Counted from the first letter of the stretch, positions 1 to 8,465 are shown. The stretch: DNA of 64,000 nucleotides from Clostridium thermobutyricum (GCA_016841565.1 JAENYX010000001.1:27210-91209), one strand, 5' to 3'. Numbers and translations: made by a program. Notes: generated by a model from the sequence alone, not told the origin.

Positions 1-990
1 GTAAATAGAGGAAAAAGGAAAACCAAAACAAAGAAACCTTATATTATTTTAGCCGTAATAATGCTGGCGCTTATAGCAGTTGGATACGGCGGCAGCATTC
101 TGATGAAGGAACTGCTTTTTGTCAAGGCTGTTAAGGTACCCAATATAGTAGGTAAGACCGAACAGGAGGCCATGGAAGAACTGGATAGAGTCGGCCTTAA
201 AATGGAGATTAGGGAGAAACAGAGTAATCCTCATTTCCCTGCCGGTACAATAATTCAGCAGCACCCCAAGGCCGAGACCGAAAATAAGGTCAGCAATCCG
301 GTACTGGTAATAATAAGCCTCGGGCCGGAAAAAACCGAAGTGCCGTACCTTATAAATCTAAGCTCGGCCGAGGCGCAGGTCATGCTGCAAAAGGCAGGAC
401 TAAGCGACGGCAGTGTTGCCACCCGTTTTAGCGAGACGGTGACCGTAGGGGTAGTAATGGACCAAGACCCTCAGCCGGGAATAATGGTTGACGAGGGGAC
501 CCAGGTTAATTTGGTTGTAAGCTCGGGGCCAAAACTGAAGCAGACCAGTGTCCCTCCGGTGGTTGGGCTTGACCTTCAGACTGCAAAAACCAGAATACAA
601 AACGCCAAAATGATAGTAGGGGATACATACCCTCAGGAAAGCGACCTGGTGCCCGAAGGCTTTATATTGAGGCAGAGCCTACCTCCCAATAGCATAGTTG
701 AAGAAGGTGCATCCATAGGTCTTTGGGTCAGTACCGGTAAAAAGGAAGCCCCGCCTGTGGAGGGGACCAAGATTCTGACAATAAACCTGCCCGAGGGAAG
801 CAAGGACGTTAAGGTGACAGTCAAGAAGTACCAGGACGGCGTTGAAGAGATAGAATACCAGATGAGACATGATGCCGACGAAGGGCCGCTAAAGGTGCCG
901 GTAACGGCCAAGGGAGAGGTCAGGGTTGTGGTTCTGTTTGACAACGTAAAGCAGTTGGATGAGATAATCGATTTCAGCAAGGGGGATTAG
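1..990 (+). CDS. prkC: PASTA-domain serine/threonine protein kinase, C-terminal part (5' end outside window)
   Basis: The reading frame is open to the left edge, so only the C-terminal 329 residues are seen and the kinase domain lies outside. A basic juxtamembrane stretch (RGKRKTKTKK) leads into one transmembrane helix at nt 37-105. Three extracellular PASTA domains follow, at about nt 130-330, 340-540 and 545-750, each with the pattern VP-hydrophobic-G and ending in a VSxGP-like strand. The last 80 residues form a separate beta-rich tail. PrkC/PknB kinases sense peptidoglycan fragments and phosphorylate cell-wall, translation and germination targets. The next gene, rsgA, starts one base after the stop, as in Bacillus. 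The family is clear, but kinase activity cannot be judged here. Confidence 0.93.
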   Translation, partial: VNRGKRKTKTKKPYIILAVIMLALIAVGYGGSILMKELLFVKAVKVPNIVGKTEQEAMEELDRVGLKMEIREKQSNPHFPAGTIIQQHPKAETENKVSNPVLVIISLGPEKTEVPYLINLSSAEAQVMLQKAGLSDGSVATRFSETVTVGVVMDQDPQPGIMVDEGTQVNLVVSSGPKLKQTSVPPVVGLDLQTAKTRIQNAKMIVGDTYPQESDLVPEGFILRQSLPPNSIVEEGASIGLWVSTGKKEAPPVEGTKILTINLPEGSKDVKVTVKKYQDGVEEIEYQMRHDADEGPLKVPVTAKGEVRVVVLFDNVKQLDEIIDFSKGD

Positions 991-991
991 G

Positions 992-1897
992 ATGTGCCAA
1001 GGCAGGATTGTAAAAGGAATAGGGGGTTTTTACTACGTAGATACCAATTTGGGTCTGATTGAATGCAGACCAAGGGGTATTTTCAGGAAGGACAACCTAA
1101 CTCCTTTGGTGGGAGACAGGGTAAAAATTTCTCTTGTCCAAGGCAATACCCTACAGGGAGTAATCCAGGAAATCCTGCCAAGGAAAAATCAACTTTTACG
1201 TCCTAACGTAGCCAATGTGGAGCAGTGCGTTGTGGTGTCGGCAGTGGCGAGGCCAAAGCCGGATTTGCTGCTGCTAGACAGACTGTTGGTATTGGCCGTG
1301 GTTAATGGTCTGGATTCGATTATTTGCTTTAATAAAATGGATCTTGATTTATCGGGTGAATACAAGAATGTGATAGACACATACCGGCAGGCGGGATATA
1401 ACGTAATATGTACCAGTACAAAGACCGGCCAGGGAATAGACAGGCTCATAGATGCGCTTAAAGACAAAGTATCGGTATTTGCAGGCATGTCGGGGGTCGG
1501 AAAAAGCAGCATAATGAACAGGCTGCAGCCTAAGCTGAACTTGAAAACAGGAGAAATAAGCCATAAATTACGAAGGGGCAGACACACCACCCGCCATGCC
1601 CAATTGCTTGAGCTTGAGTTTGGAGGTATGGTAGTCGATACTCCGGGATTTAGCTCCCTTAATCTTGGTTCGGTTAAAGAGCTGAGGGATATTGAGGAGA
1701 GTGACTTTTGCTACTTTTACCCTGAATTTGAGGACTACCTTGAAAAATGCAGGTTCAAAGGCTGTATACACCTTAAGGAACCCGGATGCCGTGTAAAGCA
1801 GGCGGTGGAAGGGGATAAGATTGCTTCATTCAGATACGAGAATTATATTTGTCTGTTGGAGGAACTGCGACAGAGCAGGAGGAGAAAATATGACTAA
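992..1897 (+). CDS. rsgA: Ribosome small-subunit-dependent GTPase A
   Basis: Product of 301 residues. It has an N-terminal OB fold, then a circularly permuted GTPase domain in which G4 (NKMD, 114-117) precedes G1 (GMSGVGKSS, from 165) and G3 (DTPG, 216-219). A C-terminal zinc site is formed by C253, C258, H260 and C266. RsgA checks late 30S maturation and releases assembly factors in the cytoplasm; in Bacillus it is phosphorylated by PrkC, whose gene lies directly upstream. The ribosome-binding site (AAGGGGG) lies inside the end of prkC. The last 8 bases overlap rpe, so the two are probably translationally coupled. Confidence 0.97.
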   Translation: MCQGRIVKGIGGFYYVDTNLGLIECRPRGIFRKDNLTPLVGDRVKISLVQGNTLQGVIQEILPRKNQLLRPNVANVEQCVVVSAVARPKPDLLLLDRLLVLAVVNGLDSIICFNKMDLDLSGEYKNVIDTYRQAGYNVICTSTKTGQGIDRLIDALKDKVSVFAGMSGVGKSSIMNRLQPKLNLKTGEISHKLRRGRHTTRHAQLLELEFGGMVVDTPGFSSLNLGSVKELRDIEESDFCYFYPEFEDYLEKCRFKGCIHLKEPGCRVKQAVEGDKIASFRYENYICLLEELRQSRRRKYD

Positions 1898-2552
1898 ATT
1901 GGCTCCATCTCTGCTTTCGGCCAATTTTGCACGGCTGGAAGACGAGATGGCAATGGTTGAAAGGGGAGGAGCCGACTGGATACATATTGATGTAATGGAC
2001 GGGCACTTTGTACCGAATATTACCATTGGGCCTCCGGTTATAAGGAGTATAAGGAAAGTATCCCGCCTCCCCTTTGATGTTCATTTAATGATAGAAAACG
2101 CCGATAGGTGTCTGGAGGATTTTGCAGCGGCTGGAGCAGACATAATTACCGTTCATTGGGAGTCCTGTGCCCATATACACAGAACGGTTTCTAAAATAAA
2201 GGAACTGGGGAAAATGGCCGGAATATCCATTAATCCCGCCACCCCGGTGGATTTAATGAAGCATATGCTGGCTGAGGTGGACCTGGTACTGCTTATGAGC
2301 GTAAACCCCGGCTTTGGGGGGCAAAAGTTTATACCGATGGTTTTAAGCAAGATTGAGTATCTGAATACTCTCAGGGAAAACGGCAGGTATGGTTTTGAAA
2401 TAGAAGTGGACGGAGGCATAAACCTGGATAATGCAGGGAAGGTACTGGATGCCGGGGCAACGGTTCTGGTGGCCGGTTCGTCGGTATACGGCGCCGACCC
2501 GGTAGAGGACAGAGTTAGGGAGTTAAAAAGGGTAATGGGCGGTGGGATTTAA
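1890..2552 (+). CDS. rpe: Ribulose-phosphate 3-epimerase
   Basis: A 220-residue TIM barrel that interconverts ribulose 5-phosphate and xylulose 5-phosphate in the pentose phosphate pathway. Visible hallmarks are the N-terminal PSLLSANF, the metal and catalytic strand WIHIDVMDGHFVPN, HLMI, the VNPGFGGQ phosphate loop and the EVDGGI strand carrying the second catalytic Asp. A frame opening 69 bases further upstream exists, but the start at 1890 follows GCAGGAGGAG at normal spacing and gives the family's usual N terminus. It overlaps rsgA by 8 bases and ends two bases before thiN. Confidence 0.97.
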   Translation: MTKLAPSLLSANFARLEDEMAMVERGGADWIHIDVMDGHFVPNITIGPPVIRSIRKVSRLPFDVHLMIENADRCLEDFAAAGADIITVHWESCAHIHRTVSKIKELGKMAGISINPATPVDLMKHMLAEVDLVLLMSVNPGFGGQKFIPMVLSKIEYLNTLRENGRYGFEIEVDGGINLDNAGKVLDAGATVLVAGSSVYGADPVEDRVRELKRVMGGGI

Positions 2553-2554
2553 TT

Positions 2555-3181
2555 ATGACGGCAGCAATTATAAGTCATGGAAGTATAGTGGATTTTGAAT
2601 TCCATATAAGGCTGCTCCAAGGTTGCAGCCTTATTGTATGTGCAGACGGGGGAGCTCTTTATGCAAAAAAAATGAATATACAACCCCACGCAATAATAGG
2701 AGATTTTGATTCCTGCAGCAGGGAATTTGCCGATAGCTTTGAAGGAGCCGAGGTAATACAATACCCTTCCGAGAAGGATAAGACCGATACCCAGCTGGCC
2801 GTTGAATACGTAATTTCCAAAGGAGAAAAAAATATAATGCTTTTGGGGGCTACCGGTACCAGGATTGATCATACCATGGCAAATCTTAACTTATTGCTTC
2901 TGATTATGAAAAGCGGAGCAAAGGGTGAAATTATCAACGAGTATAACAGAGCATTTATTATAAAGGATAAAATCCATATTAAAGATAAAGGATCCATGGT
3001 TTCACTTATACCCTATGGAGGAGATGTAAAGGGTGTTACTCTAAAGGGATTTAAATACCCTCTGAATGAATTTACCATAAAAAAGGGAGAGTCAATAGGA
3101 GTAAGCAATGTACTGGAGCAGGAGACAGGGGAGATATGCATTCAAGAAGGAGTACTTCTAATAGTTCAGTCAACAGATTAA
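2555..3181 (+). CDS. thiN: Thiamine pyrophosphokinase
   Basis: Product of 208 residues. Transfers pyrophosphate from ATP to thiamine to make the cofactor TPP. The N-terminal half has the aspartate-rich catalytic motifs CADGGA and GDFDS (metal and ATP binding), then the conserved YPSEKDKTDTQLA segment and GATGTRIDHT. The C-terminal half is the beta-sandwich that binds thiamine. It follows rpe by two bases, as in Bacillus. No TPP riboswitch is visible, in keeping with its place inside a housekeeping operon rather than a thiamine-biosynthesis operon. Confidence 0.96.
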   Translation: MTAAIISHGSIVDFEFHIRLLQGCSLIVCADGGALYAKKMNIQPHAIIGDFDSCSREFADSFEGAEVIQYPSEKDKTDTQLAVEYVISKGEKNIMLLGATGTRIDHTMANLNLLLLIMKSGAKGEIINEYNRAFIIKDKIHIKDKGSMVSLIPYGGDVKGVTLKGFKYPLNEFTIKKGESIGVSNVLEQETGEICIQEGVLLIVQSTD

Positions 3182-3322
3182 AGGTAGTATTTCACAAAAT
3201 AACAGGTGTCAATAATGGGGCTTCCTGAATACCATAGTATAAGGGAGCTTTTGTTTTGGTCAAAAACCGTATTATCGGGGTTGTTGACAGGCCTTAATAA
3301 AAATGGTTGGGAGGAGGAGGTT

Positions 3323-3478
3323 TTGAGAAGGTTTCACCTAAGGAGAATGGTAGGAATGGCAGCAATAGCAGCCGGGGCACTAATAATTGTTGTTTTTGTC
3401 CCGTCATGGGTCTGGTATATAATATTGGCTGCTTTACTATCCATACTGCTTTATAACTTATGGTGTTTATACTTATGA
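3323..3478 (+). CDS. Small membrane protein, 51 aa (TTG start), paralogue of the next gene
   Basis: I do not recognise a named family. The frame could open upstream, but the only good translation signal is the GGAGGAGGAGG run at 3310-3320 followed by TTG at 3323. The product has a short basic N terminus (RRFHLRR) and two hydrophobic stretches joined around a P-S-W-V-W turn, so it is probably a two-helix hairpin with its N terminus in the cytoplasm. The next gene encodes a protein of nearly the same size, charge pattern and turn (LPVWWW). The site between thiN and spoVM hints at a sporulation or envelope role, but this is inference from position only. Confidence 0.6.
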   Translation: MRRFHLRRMVGMAAIAAGALIIVVFVPSWVWYIILAALLSILLYNLWCLYL

Positions 3479-3539
3479 TGTTATGTCACCACCGTTACAT
3501 AAAAGATAATGTATCGGCAGCAGCGGAGGTGGAGCAGGG

Positions 3540-3692
3540 TTGGCCTATTATAACAAAAAGAAAAGGGGAAACTTACTGGTTCTGGTATTTATACTGGGTA
3601 TTGTTTGCGCTGTTATACTGCCTGTCTGGTGGTGGCTGCTGATATCCGGGGTAGTTCTTATTATTGTGGGCTGCAAAATACTAATTGATTGA
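3540..3692 (+). CDS. Small membrane protein, 50 aa (TTG start), paralogue of the preceding gene
   Basis: A 50-residue frame from TTG at 3540, preceded by CGGAGGTGG. The product begins AYYNKKKRG and then runs hydrophobic to the end except for a central L-P-V-W-W-W turn. The arrangement (basic head, helix, Pro/Trp turn, helix) matches the 51-residue product 60 bases upstream, so the pair looks like a tandem duplication. It ends 22 bases before the spoVM start and is probably co-transcribed with it. A different frame across the same region (60 codons from 3460) lacks a ribosome-binding site and is not preferred. Function unknown. Confidence 0.62.
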   Translation: MAYYNKKKRGNLLVLVFILGIVCAVILPVWWWLLISGVVLIIVGCKILID

Positions 3693-3714
3693 TCACTGTT
3701 TGGGAGGTGCAGGC

Positions 3715-3795
3715 ATGAAAATCTTTGTATTAAAACCGCCGAAATTCTTAAGAACAATTATGAAAAAAATATTTAGAATTAAAACGTCGGAGTAA
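3715..3795 (+). CDS. spoVM: Stage V sporulation protein M (26-residue coat-assembly peptide)
   Basis: A 26-codon gene with a strong ribosome-binding site (GGGAGGTG) 7 bases before ATG. The product begins MKIFVLKPPKFLRTI and is exactly as long as B. subtilis SpoVM (MKFYTIKLPKFL...), sharing M1, K2, K7, P9, K10, F11, L12, I15 and the late F-R pair. Pro9 is the residue known to matter for recognising the curved forespore membrane. SpoVM is an amphipathic helix that marks the forespore surface and anchors SpoIVA to start coat assembly. Its position between thiN and rpmB is the same as in B. subtilis. It is far below usual gene-calling length limits. Confidence 0.9.
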   Translation: MKIFVLKPPKFLRTIMKKIFRIKTSE

Positions 3796-3818
3796 CAAAG
3801 CGTAACGGTAAAAATAAA

Positions 3819-3851
3819 AAACGTGCCGAGTGGATTGTGCTCTGCACGTTT
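3819..3851 (-). terminator. Intrinsic terminator of rpmB, probably bidirectional (also ends spoVM)
   Basis: The 8-bp stem AAACGTGC / GCACGTTT continues inward with GAG/CTC. Read on the minus strand it is followed by TTTTTATTTTTA, a good U-tract, just after the rpmB stop. On the plus strand only TTTTCG follows, so termination of spoVM would be weaker. Confidence 0.8.
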
Positions 3852-3858
3852 TCGTATG

Positions 3859-4050
3859 CTATACAGTGCGTACTACTTTGCCCGAACGGAGGCAACGGGT
3901 ACAAACATAGATACTTTTCGGACTGCCATCAACCACAGCCTTTACTTTCTGAATATTGGGACTCCAGCGCCTTTTGGAATGCCGGTTGGAATGGCTGACC
4001 TTGCTGCCTGCCTGGCGCTCTTTACTACATACATAGCAAACTGTTGCCAT
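3859..4050 (-). CDS. rpmB: 50S ribosomal protein L28, zinc-binding type
   Basis: A 63-residue L28. An N-terminal CYVC (C5, C8) and a distal CTRC near residue 50 form the four-Cys zinc ribbon of the C+ form; the signature SNRHSKRRWSPNIQKV lies between. It is transcribed against its neighbours, as in Bacillus where rpmB also lies opposite spoVM and yloU. The start follows AAAGGAGGTG. A consensus sigma-A promoter and a leader of roughly 160 bases lie upstream. Confidence 0.97.
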   Translation of the reverse strand: MATVCYVCSKERQAGSKVSHSNRHSKRRWSPNIQKVKAVVDGSPKSIYVCTRCLRSGKVVRTV

Positions 4051-4210
4051 GAAAACACCTCCTTTTTAATAAATGAGGACAATGTATCAAATTACTGGTG
4101 CTGGATACCGGACGCCGGTTGTTAACCAACAGGTCCCCAAATAATAGTCTTTCGGGCCGGGACGGATGCCAAGCAGCCCTATCCCTATTTACTGCTCATA
4201 TTAAGAAAAC
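4051..4210 (-). promoter_or_regulatory. rpmB 5' leader (possible regulatory RNA)
   Basis: About 160 untranslated bases separate the predicted transcription start from rpmB. On the minus strand the stretch is G+C-rich in its middle (GGGCTGCTTGGC, CCCGGCCCG) and includes a short self-complementary segment around ACCGGCGTCCGGT. This is unlike the AT-rich sequence around it. Ribosomal protein leaders of this length are often autoregulated, but I recognise no known motif. With the promoters at either side it accounts for the gene-free stretch 4051-4378. Confidence 0.3.
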
Positions 4211-4216
4211 ATTATC

Positions 4217-4245
4217 ATTTTAACATACAACATTATTATTGGCAA
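4217..4245 (-). promoter_or_regulatory. Sigma-A promoter of rpmB
   Basis: On the minus strand the -35 is TTGCCA (plus 4240-4245) and the -10 is TAAAAT (plus 4217-4222), separated by 17 bases. Each box differs from consensus at one position. It points at rpmB, whose start codon lies about 160 bases downstream. Confidence 0.72.
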
Positions 4246-4312
4246 TATTTTAGTAATTATTTTGCCGGCAGGGAATGTGCCGCTGCCGCCGAAAGAGACT
4301 TTTTATTGTGGT

Positions 4313-4342
4313 TTGTTGTAAAAAAAACGAGTATATTATAGA
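4313..4342 (+). promoter_or_regulatory. Probable sigma-A promoter for the asp23-fakA-recG operon
   Basis: TTGTTG and TATAGA are separated by 18 bases, 37 bases upstream of the asp23 start codon. The -35 is imperfect. No other promoter-like pair lies closer. Confidence 0.5.
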
Positions 4343-4378
4343 ATATAAATATCCTATCACTGGTTAGGAGGTTATTGT

Positions 4379-4729
4379 ATGACGGCCAAAATAGACAATA
4401 TGCTTGGCAGTATAATCATCGGCGACGATGTTCTTGCCAACATAGCCGGTATAGCAACAGTCGAGTGCTATGGGCTTGTGGGGATGGCATCGAGAGGAAG
4501 CGCCGACGGTATTGTTGAATTGCTAAAGAAAGAGCACCTGAGCAAAGGTGTAAAAGTATATACCGAAGAAGATAAGCTGGTGATTGACTTATACATAGTT
4601 GTGGAGTTTGGCACCAAAATTTCTGCGGTGGCTCAGAACATAATTGACAAGGTGAAATATTCTGTGGAAACAATGACCGGAATAAAGGTTAAAAAGGTAA
4701 ATGTAAACGTCAAGGGCGTCCGGGTATAG
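4379..4729 (+). CDS. Asp23/Gls24 family envelope-stress protein (YloU)
   Basis: A 116-residue single-domain Asp23 protein. The family pattern is present: an N-terminal G-x-I-x-I-x-x-D-V-L-x-x-I-A hairpin, G-V-x-G-M-like (YGLVGM), then KGVKVYTEEDKLVIDLYIVVEFG and the C-terminal VNVNVKGVRV strand. Asp23 proteins are small cytoplasmic or membrane-associated proteins linked to envelope stress. In Firmicutes one copy is regularly paired with fakA, the gene 22 bases downstream, which suggests a link to membrane lipid metabolism. Start choice is supported by TTAGGAGG 8 bases upstream. Confidence 0.92.
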   Translation: MTAKIDNMLGSIIIGDDVLANIAGIATVECYGLVGMASRGSADGIVELLKKEHLSKGVKVYTEEDKLVIDLYIVVEFGTKISAVAQNIIDKVKYSVETMTGIKVKKVNVNVKGVRV

Positions 4730-4751
4730 GAGCATAAAGGGGGGTACAGAG

Positions 4752-6362
4752 TTGAATAAATGCAAAAGCCTGAATGGGAGTACTCTGAAGAGGATGTTTA
4801 TCAATGCTGCAAATACGCTTGACAACAATAGAGACATAATAGATTCCCTGAACGTTTTTCCGGTCCCGGACGGTGATACAGGTACTAATATGTCTTTAAC
4901 CATGCTTTCTGCAGTTCAGGAATTAGGTCATTTAAAGCATGAAGATATTGGTCAGGTTACTGAGGCCATAGCCAATGGGTCTTTAATGGGTGCAAGGGGA
5001 AATTCCGGCGTAATACTCTCACAGCTTTTCAGGGGTTTTGCAGCAAAGCTGAAAGGCTGCAAATCGCTTGACACCACAGCCTTTACCGATGCCCTTGCCG
5101 AGGGTGTGGATACGGCATACAAGGCTGTAATGAAACCTACCGAGGGGACAATCCTTACTGTAGCCCGAGAGACCGCCAACAGAGCCAAAGAGATTTGTCG
5201 GGAGACAGAGGACTTCGAAGAATTCCTGGAAGAAATACTAAAACAATCTACTGCTACACTGGAAAAGACACCACAGATGCTGAAAGTTCTGGCTCAGGCA
5301 GGGGTTGTGGATGCGGGCGGTAAAGGTTTTGTTTACATATTGCTGGGCTTTCTAAAAACAATAAAGGGTGAGGAAATAGAGTTGAACGGACAAAACCGGC
5401 TGCAGCCGGTGGGAGATACCATCCCATCGCAGCAGGATGAGGAGAAGGAATTGGAGTTCCCATACTGTACTGAGTTTATTATAAAAAGACCCACCCGAAC
5501 GGCAGAACAACTAAAAAAAGCATTGTTGGGCATAGGAGATTCAACCCTGGTGGTTGGTGACCAAAACATAATAAAGGTACATATTCATACCAATAAACCA
5601 AACAGGGTATTGGAGGAAGGGCTTAAGCTGGGCCAGCTTTCAAAAATAAAAATAGACAATATGAGTGAACAGCACCGTACAACTATAGAAAATGAGATTG
5701 AACAAAAGGAATTTGGAATAATAGGCGTTGCAATGGGTGACGGTTTCAGTGATTTATTCAGGGACTTAGGCGTTGATGAGGTGATTGAGGGCGGACAGAC
5801 CATGAACCCAAGTACTCAGGATATAATTAAAGCCATTAACGCTCTCGGCGCAAAGAATATATTCATACTTCCAAACAACAGTAACGTAATACTTGCAGCA
5901 AACCAGGCCAGTGAACTGACAGAAAAAAAGGTTTTTGTAGTGCCTTCGAAATCTATGCCTCAGGGTATATCGGCTATGATTGCATTCAATGTAATGCGTA
6001 CCGCCCAGGAAAACTTTGAGGATATGGTAAAGGCTCTTGAAACGGTTAAAACCGGACAGATAACATATGCGGTCAGAAATTCGGTCTTTGATGGAATAGA
6101 AATGAACGAGGGAGATATAATCGGTATAGCCGAAGGACGGATAAACAACAAAGGGGAAGATGTGGACAAGGTAGCCTTTGAACTGGTTTCATCTCTTGCG
6201 GATGAAACCAGCGATGTCATAACAATTTTCTACGGGCAGCAGGTAACCGATGACCAGGCAAATGCTTTTGCCAGGAGACTTCAAGAGGAAATGCAGGATT
6301 GCGAAGTTGAAGTGCACTATGGTGGGCAGCCGGTATATTATTATGTTATTTCGATTGAATAG
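4752..6362 (+). CDS. fakA: Fatty acid kinase ATP-binding subunit FakA (DAK2/DegV-type, YloV)
   Basis: Product of 536 residues from a TTG start (AAGGGGGG upstream). The N-terminal DAK2 domain has NVFPVPDGDTGTNM for ATP/Mg binding and the NSGVILSQ loop. The middle domain keeps the Cys of PYCTEF and the His pair of KVHIHTN. The C-terminal half is DegV-like. FakA phosphorylates exogenous fatty acids presented by FakB, giving acyl-phosphate for PlsY or, via PlsX (encoded at 25192), acyl-ACP. No fakB lies in this window. The Bacillus genes sdaAB and sdaAA that separate yloV from recG are absent, so recG follows after 26 bases. Confidence 0.94.
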   Translation: MNKCKSLNGSTLKRMFINAANTLDNNRDIIDSLNVFPVPDGDTGTNMSLTMLSAVQELGHLKHEDIGQVTEAIANGSLMGARGNSGVILSQLFRGFAAKLKGCKSLDTTAFTDALAEGVDTAYKAVMKPTEGTILTVARETANRAKEICRETEDFEEFLEEILKQSTATLEKTPQMLKVLAQAGVVDAGGKGFVYILLGFLKTIKGEEIELNGQNRLQPVGDTIPSQQDEEKELEFPYCTEFIIKRPTRTAEQLKKALLGIGDSTLVVGDQNIIKVHIHTNKPNRVLEEGLKLGQLSKIKIDNMSEQHRTTIENEIEQKEFGIIGVAMGDGFSDLFRDLGVDEVIEGGQTMNPSTQDIIKAINALGAKNIFILPNNSNVILAANQASELTEKKVFVVPSKSMPQGISAMIAFNVMRTAQENFEDMVKALETVKTGQITYAVRNSVFDGIEMNEGDIIGIAEGRINNKGEDVDKVAFELVSSLADETSDVITIFYGQQVTDDQANAFARRLQEEMQDCEVEVHYGGQPVYYYVISIE

Positions 6363-6388
6363 AAAAAATCTCCGGTTGAGGTGAGCAT

Positions 6389-8455
6389 ATGAGCATACTG
6401 AAACAGCCGGTTTCCCGTTTGAATGGGATAGGCCCCAAGAAACAGGAATATTTACGGACAATGGGAATTGAAAGCCTAAGGGATTTGCTGTACTGTTTTC
6501 CCAGAGAGCATGAGGACAGGACAACCTCATATACAATTGCAAGGCTGCCCCATGGACAAAGGGCGGGCGCCAGAGTGATGGTATCAGGCAGCCCAAACAC
6601 AAGACGGATAAGAAACAATCTAATCATTACCCGTGTACCGGTAACCGACGGCACCGACAGGGGTTATGCGGTATGGTTCAACAATCCGTATATTGTCAAA
6701 TTGATTAAGAGGAACCAAACCTATGATATTTTCGGCCGCGTTGAGAGGCGCATGGGAGAAGTGCAAATACAAAATCCTCAGATAAAAAGGGTTTCAGACT
6801 GTACAAAGGAGTATCAGGGAGACATAGTCCCTATATATTCCAAGCATGGAAGATTAGAATCCAGGGACTTTGAGCGGATGATTAAAAAAGCCCTGGAGGC
6901 TGCACTGGGCAGTATCGAGGATATATTTCCCGACGAGTTTAGAAAGGCATACCGATTGGAGGAAATAAATTATTGCCTTGAAAATATACATTTTCCCGTC
7001 AATGGAAAAAGCTTTGAGAAAGCCAGGCACAGACTGGTTTTTGAAGAGTTTTTCCTTTTGCAGCTGGGACTTTTATTGATTAAGAAAGAAATAGGGAATA
7101 GGAAAGAAGGTATTGTTTTTCCTGCCGTATCACAGGAAGACATACTTGTTGATATTCTGCCGTTTCAACTGACAAATGCACAGAAAAAAGCATGGATCGA
7201 GATCAAAGAGGATATGGAAAAGGGTATAATAATGAACAGGCTTCTTCAGGGAGATGTGGGTTCGGGCAAAACCGTCATTGCGGCTTTGGCTCTGTTAAAA
7301 GCAGCTGCCAACGGGTACCAGGGAGCTCTAATGGTTCCCACCGAAATATTGGCCGAACAGCATTTTAAAACGTTAACCGATATGCTTTCTGAGTTTGGCT
7401 ATAAAATTGACCTTTTGGTAGGCAGTTGCACTGCCGGACAACGGGAAGAGATTTATGGACGAATAAAAAAAGGCCAAACGGATATAGTCATAGGGACTCA
7501 TGCTCTTATACAGGAGGGTCTGGAATTTGCCCGCCTGGGTTTGGTTATCACCGACGAGCAGCACAGGTTTGGAGTCCGCCAGAGATATGCCCTGACCGCT
7601 AAAGGAGTCAATCCGGATATACTGGTGATGACGGCAACGCCTATTCCCAGGTCTCTGGCTTTAATTCTCTATGGCGATATGGATCTGTCGGTAATAGACC
7701 AAATGCCGCCCGGCAGAAAAAAGATTGAAACCTATGTTACAGGCCAAAAATCAAGAGACAGGGTTTATGGGTTTGTGGCCAAACAGCTAAAAGAAGGAAG
7801 GCAGGCTTATGTTGTATGTCCGCTTATAGAAGAATCAGAAATGATTGACGCAAGATCGGCAACGGAAGTCTACCAGGAGCTGTTTACCAATTATTTCAGA
7901 CCGTACAGACTGGAGTTAATGCATGGGAAGGTTAATACTCAGAAAAAGGAAAAAATAATGAGAGATTTCAGGGACGGACTTATAGACCTGCTGGTTTCCA
8001 CCACCGTTATAGAAGTAGGAGTGAATGTTCCCAATGCAAGTGTTATGGTGGTGGAAAATTCCGAAAGATTTGGTCTGGCTCAGCTGCACCAGTTGAGGGG
8101 CAGAGTGGGCCGGGGAGGAAACCAATCTTACTGTATATTGATTAATGGAAGCAACAGCAGGGTTGCCCATGACAGGATGAAAATCATGGCTGAATCAGAC
8201 AATGGTTTTGAAATATCAGAAAAAGACTTGCAGATAAGGGGACCCGGTGATTTTTTCGGGACAAGACAGCATGGGTTGCCCGAGCTCAGGGTATCAAGAC
8301 TGCCGGAGGACATTGAAGTATTGAAGCTTGTTCAGCCAATTGCTCTGAAAATGGCCGACAGCCCGGATTTCTATACAGACAAAAGATGGATTAAGTTAAA
8401 AGAGAGGGTTAAAGAGCTTTTTGAACATGAGCACATAACCCTGGGCGTAATATAA
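6389..8455 (+). CDS. recG: ATP-dependent DNA helicase RecG
   Basis: Product of 688 residues, the full family length. The N-terminal wedge domain (residues about 1-160) has the GIGPKKQEYL start. The helicase core has Walker A GDVGSGKT (288-295), DEQH box (389-392), MTATPIPRSLAL and the motif VI region QLRGRVGRG. The TRG-type C-terminal segment is present. RecG remodels stalled forks and Holliday junctions. The start at 6389 follows TTGAGGTGAG. The last bases before the SASP block show no clear terminator. Confidence 0.97.
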   Translation: MSILKQPVSRLNGIGPKKQEYLRTMGIESLRDLLYCFPREHEDRTTSYTIARLPHGQRAGARVMVSGSPNTRRIRNNLIITRVPVTDGTDRGYAVWFNNPYIVKLIKRNQTYDIFGRVERRMGEVQIQNPQIKRVSDCTKEYQGDIVPIYSKHGRLESRDFERMIKKALEAALGSIEDIFPDEFRKAYRLEEINYCLENIHFPVNGKSFEKARHRLVFEEFFLLQLGLLLIKKEIGNRKEGIVFPAVSQEDILVDILPFQLTNAQKKAWIEIKEDMEKGIIMNRLLQGDVGSGKTVIAALALLKAAANGYQGALMVPTEILAEQHFKTLTDMLSEFGYKIDLLVGSCTAGQREEIYGRIKKGQTDIVIGTHALIQEGLEFARLGLVITDEQHRFGVRQRYALTAKGVNPDILVMTATPIPRSLALILYGDMDLSVIDQMPPGRKKIETYVTGQKSRDRVYGFVAKQLKEGRQAYVVCPLIEESEMIDARSATEVYQELFTNYFRPYRLELMHGKVNTQKKEKIMRDFRDGLIDLLVSTTVIEVGVNVPNASVMVVENSERFGLAQLHQLRGRVGRGGNQSYCILINGSNSRVAHDRMKIMAESDNGFEISEKDLQIRGPGDFFGTRQHGLPELRVSRLPEDIEVLKLVQPIALKMADSPDFYTDKRWIKLKERVKELFEHEHITLGVI

Positions 8456-8465
8456 TAGCAGCAGC

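Noticed and set aside
3460..3642. 60-codon frame overlapping the small membrane genes
   Set aside because: No ribosome-binding site; the other frame from TTG 3540 has one and gives a plausible hairpin membrane protein.
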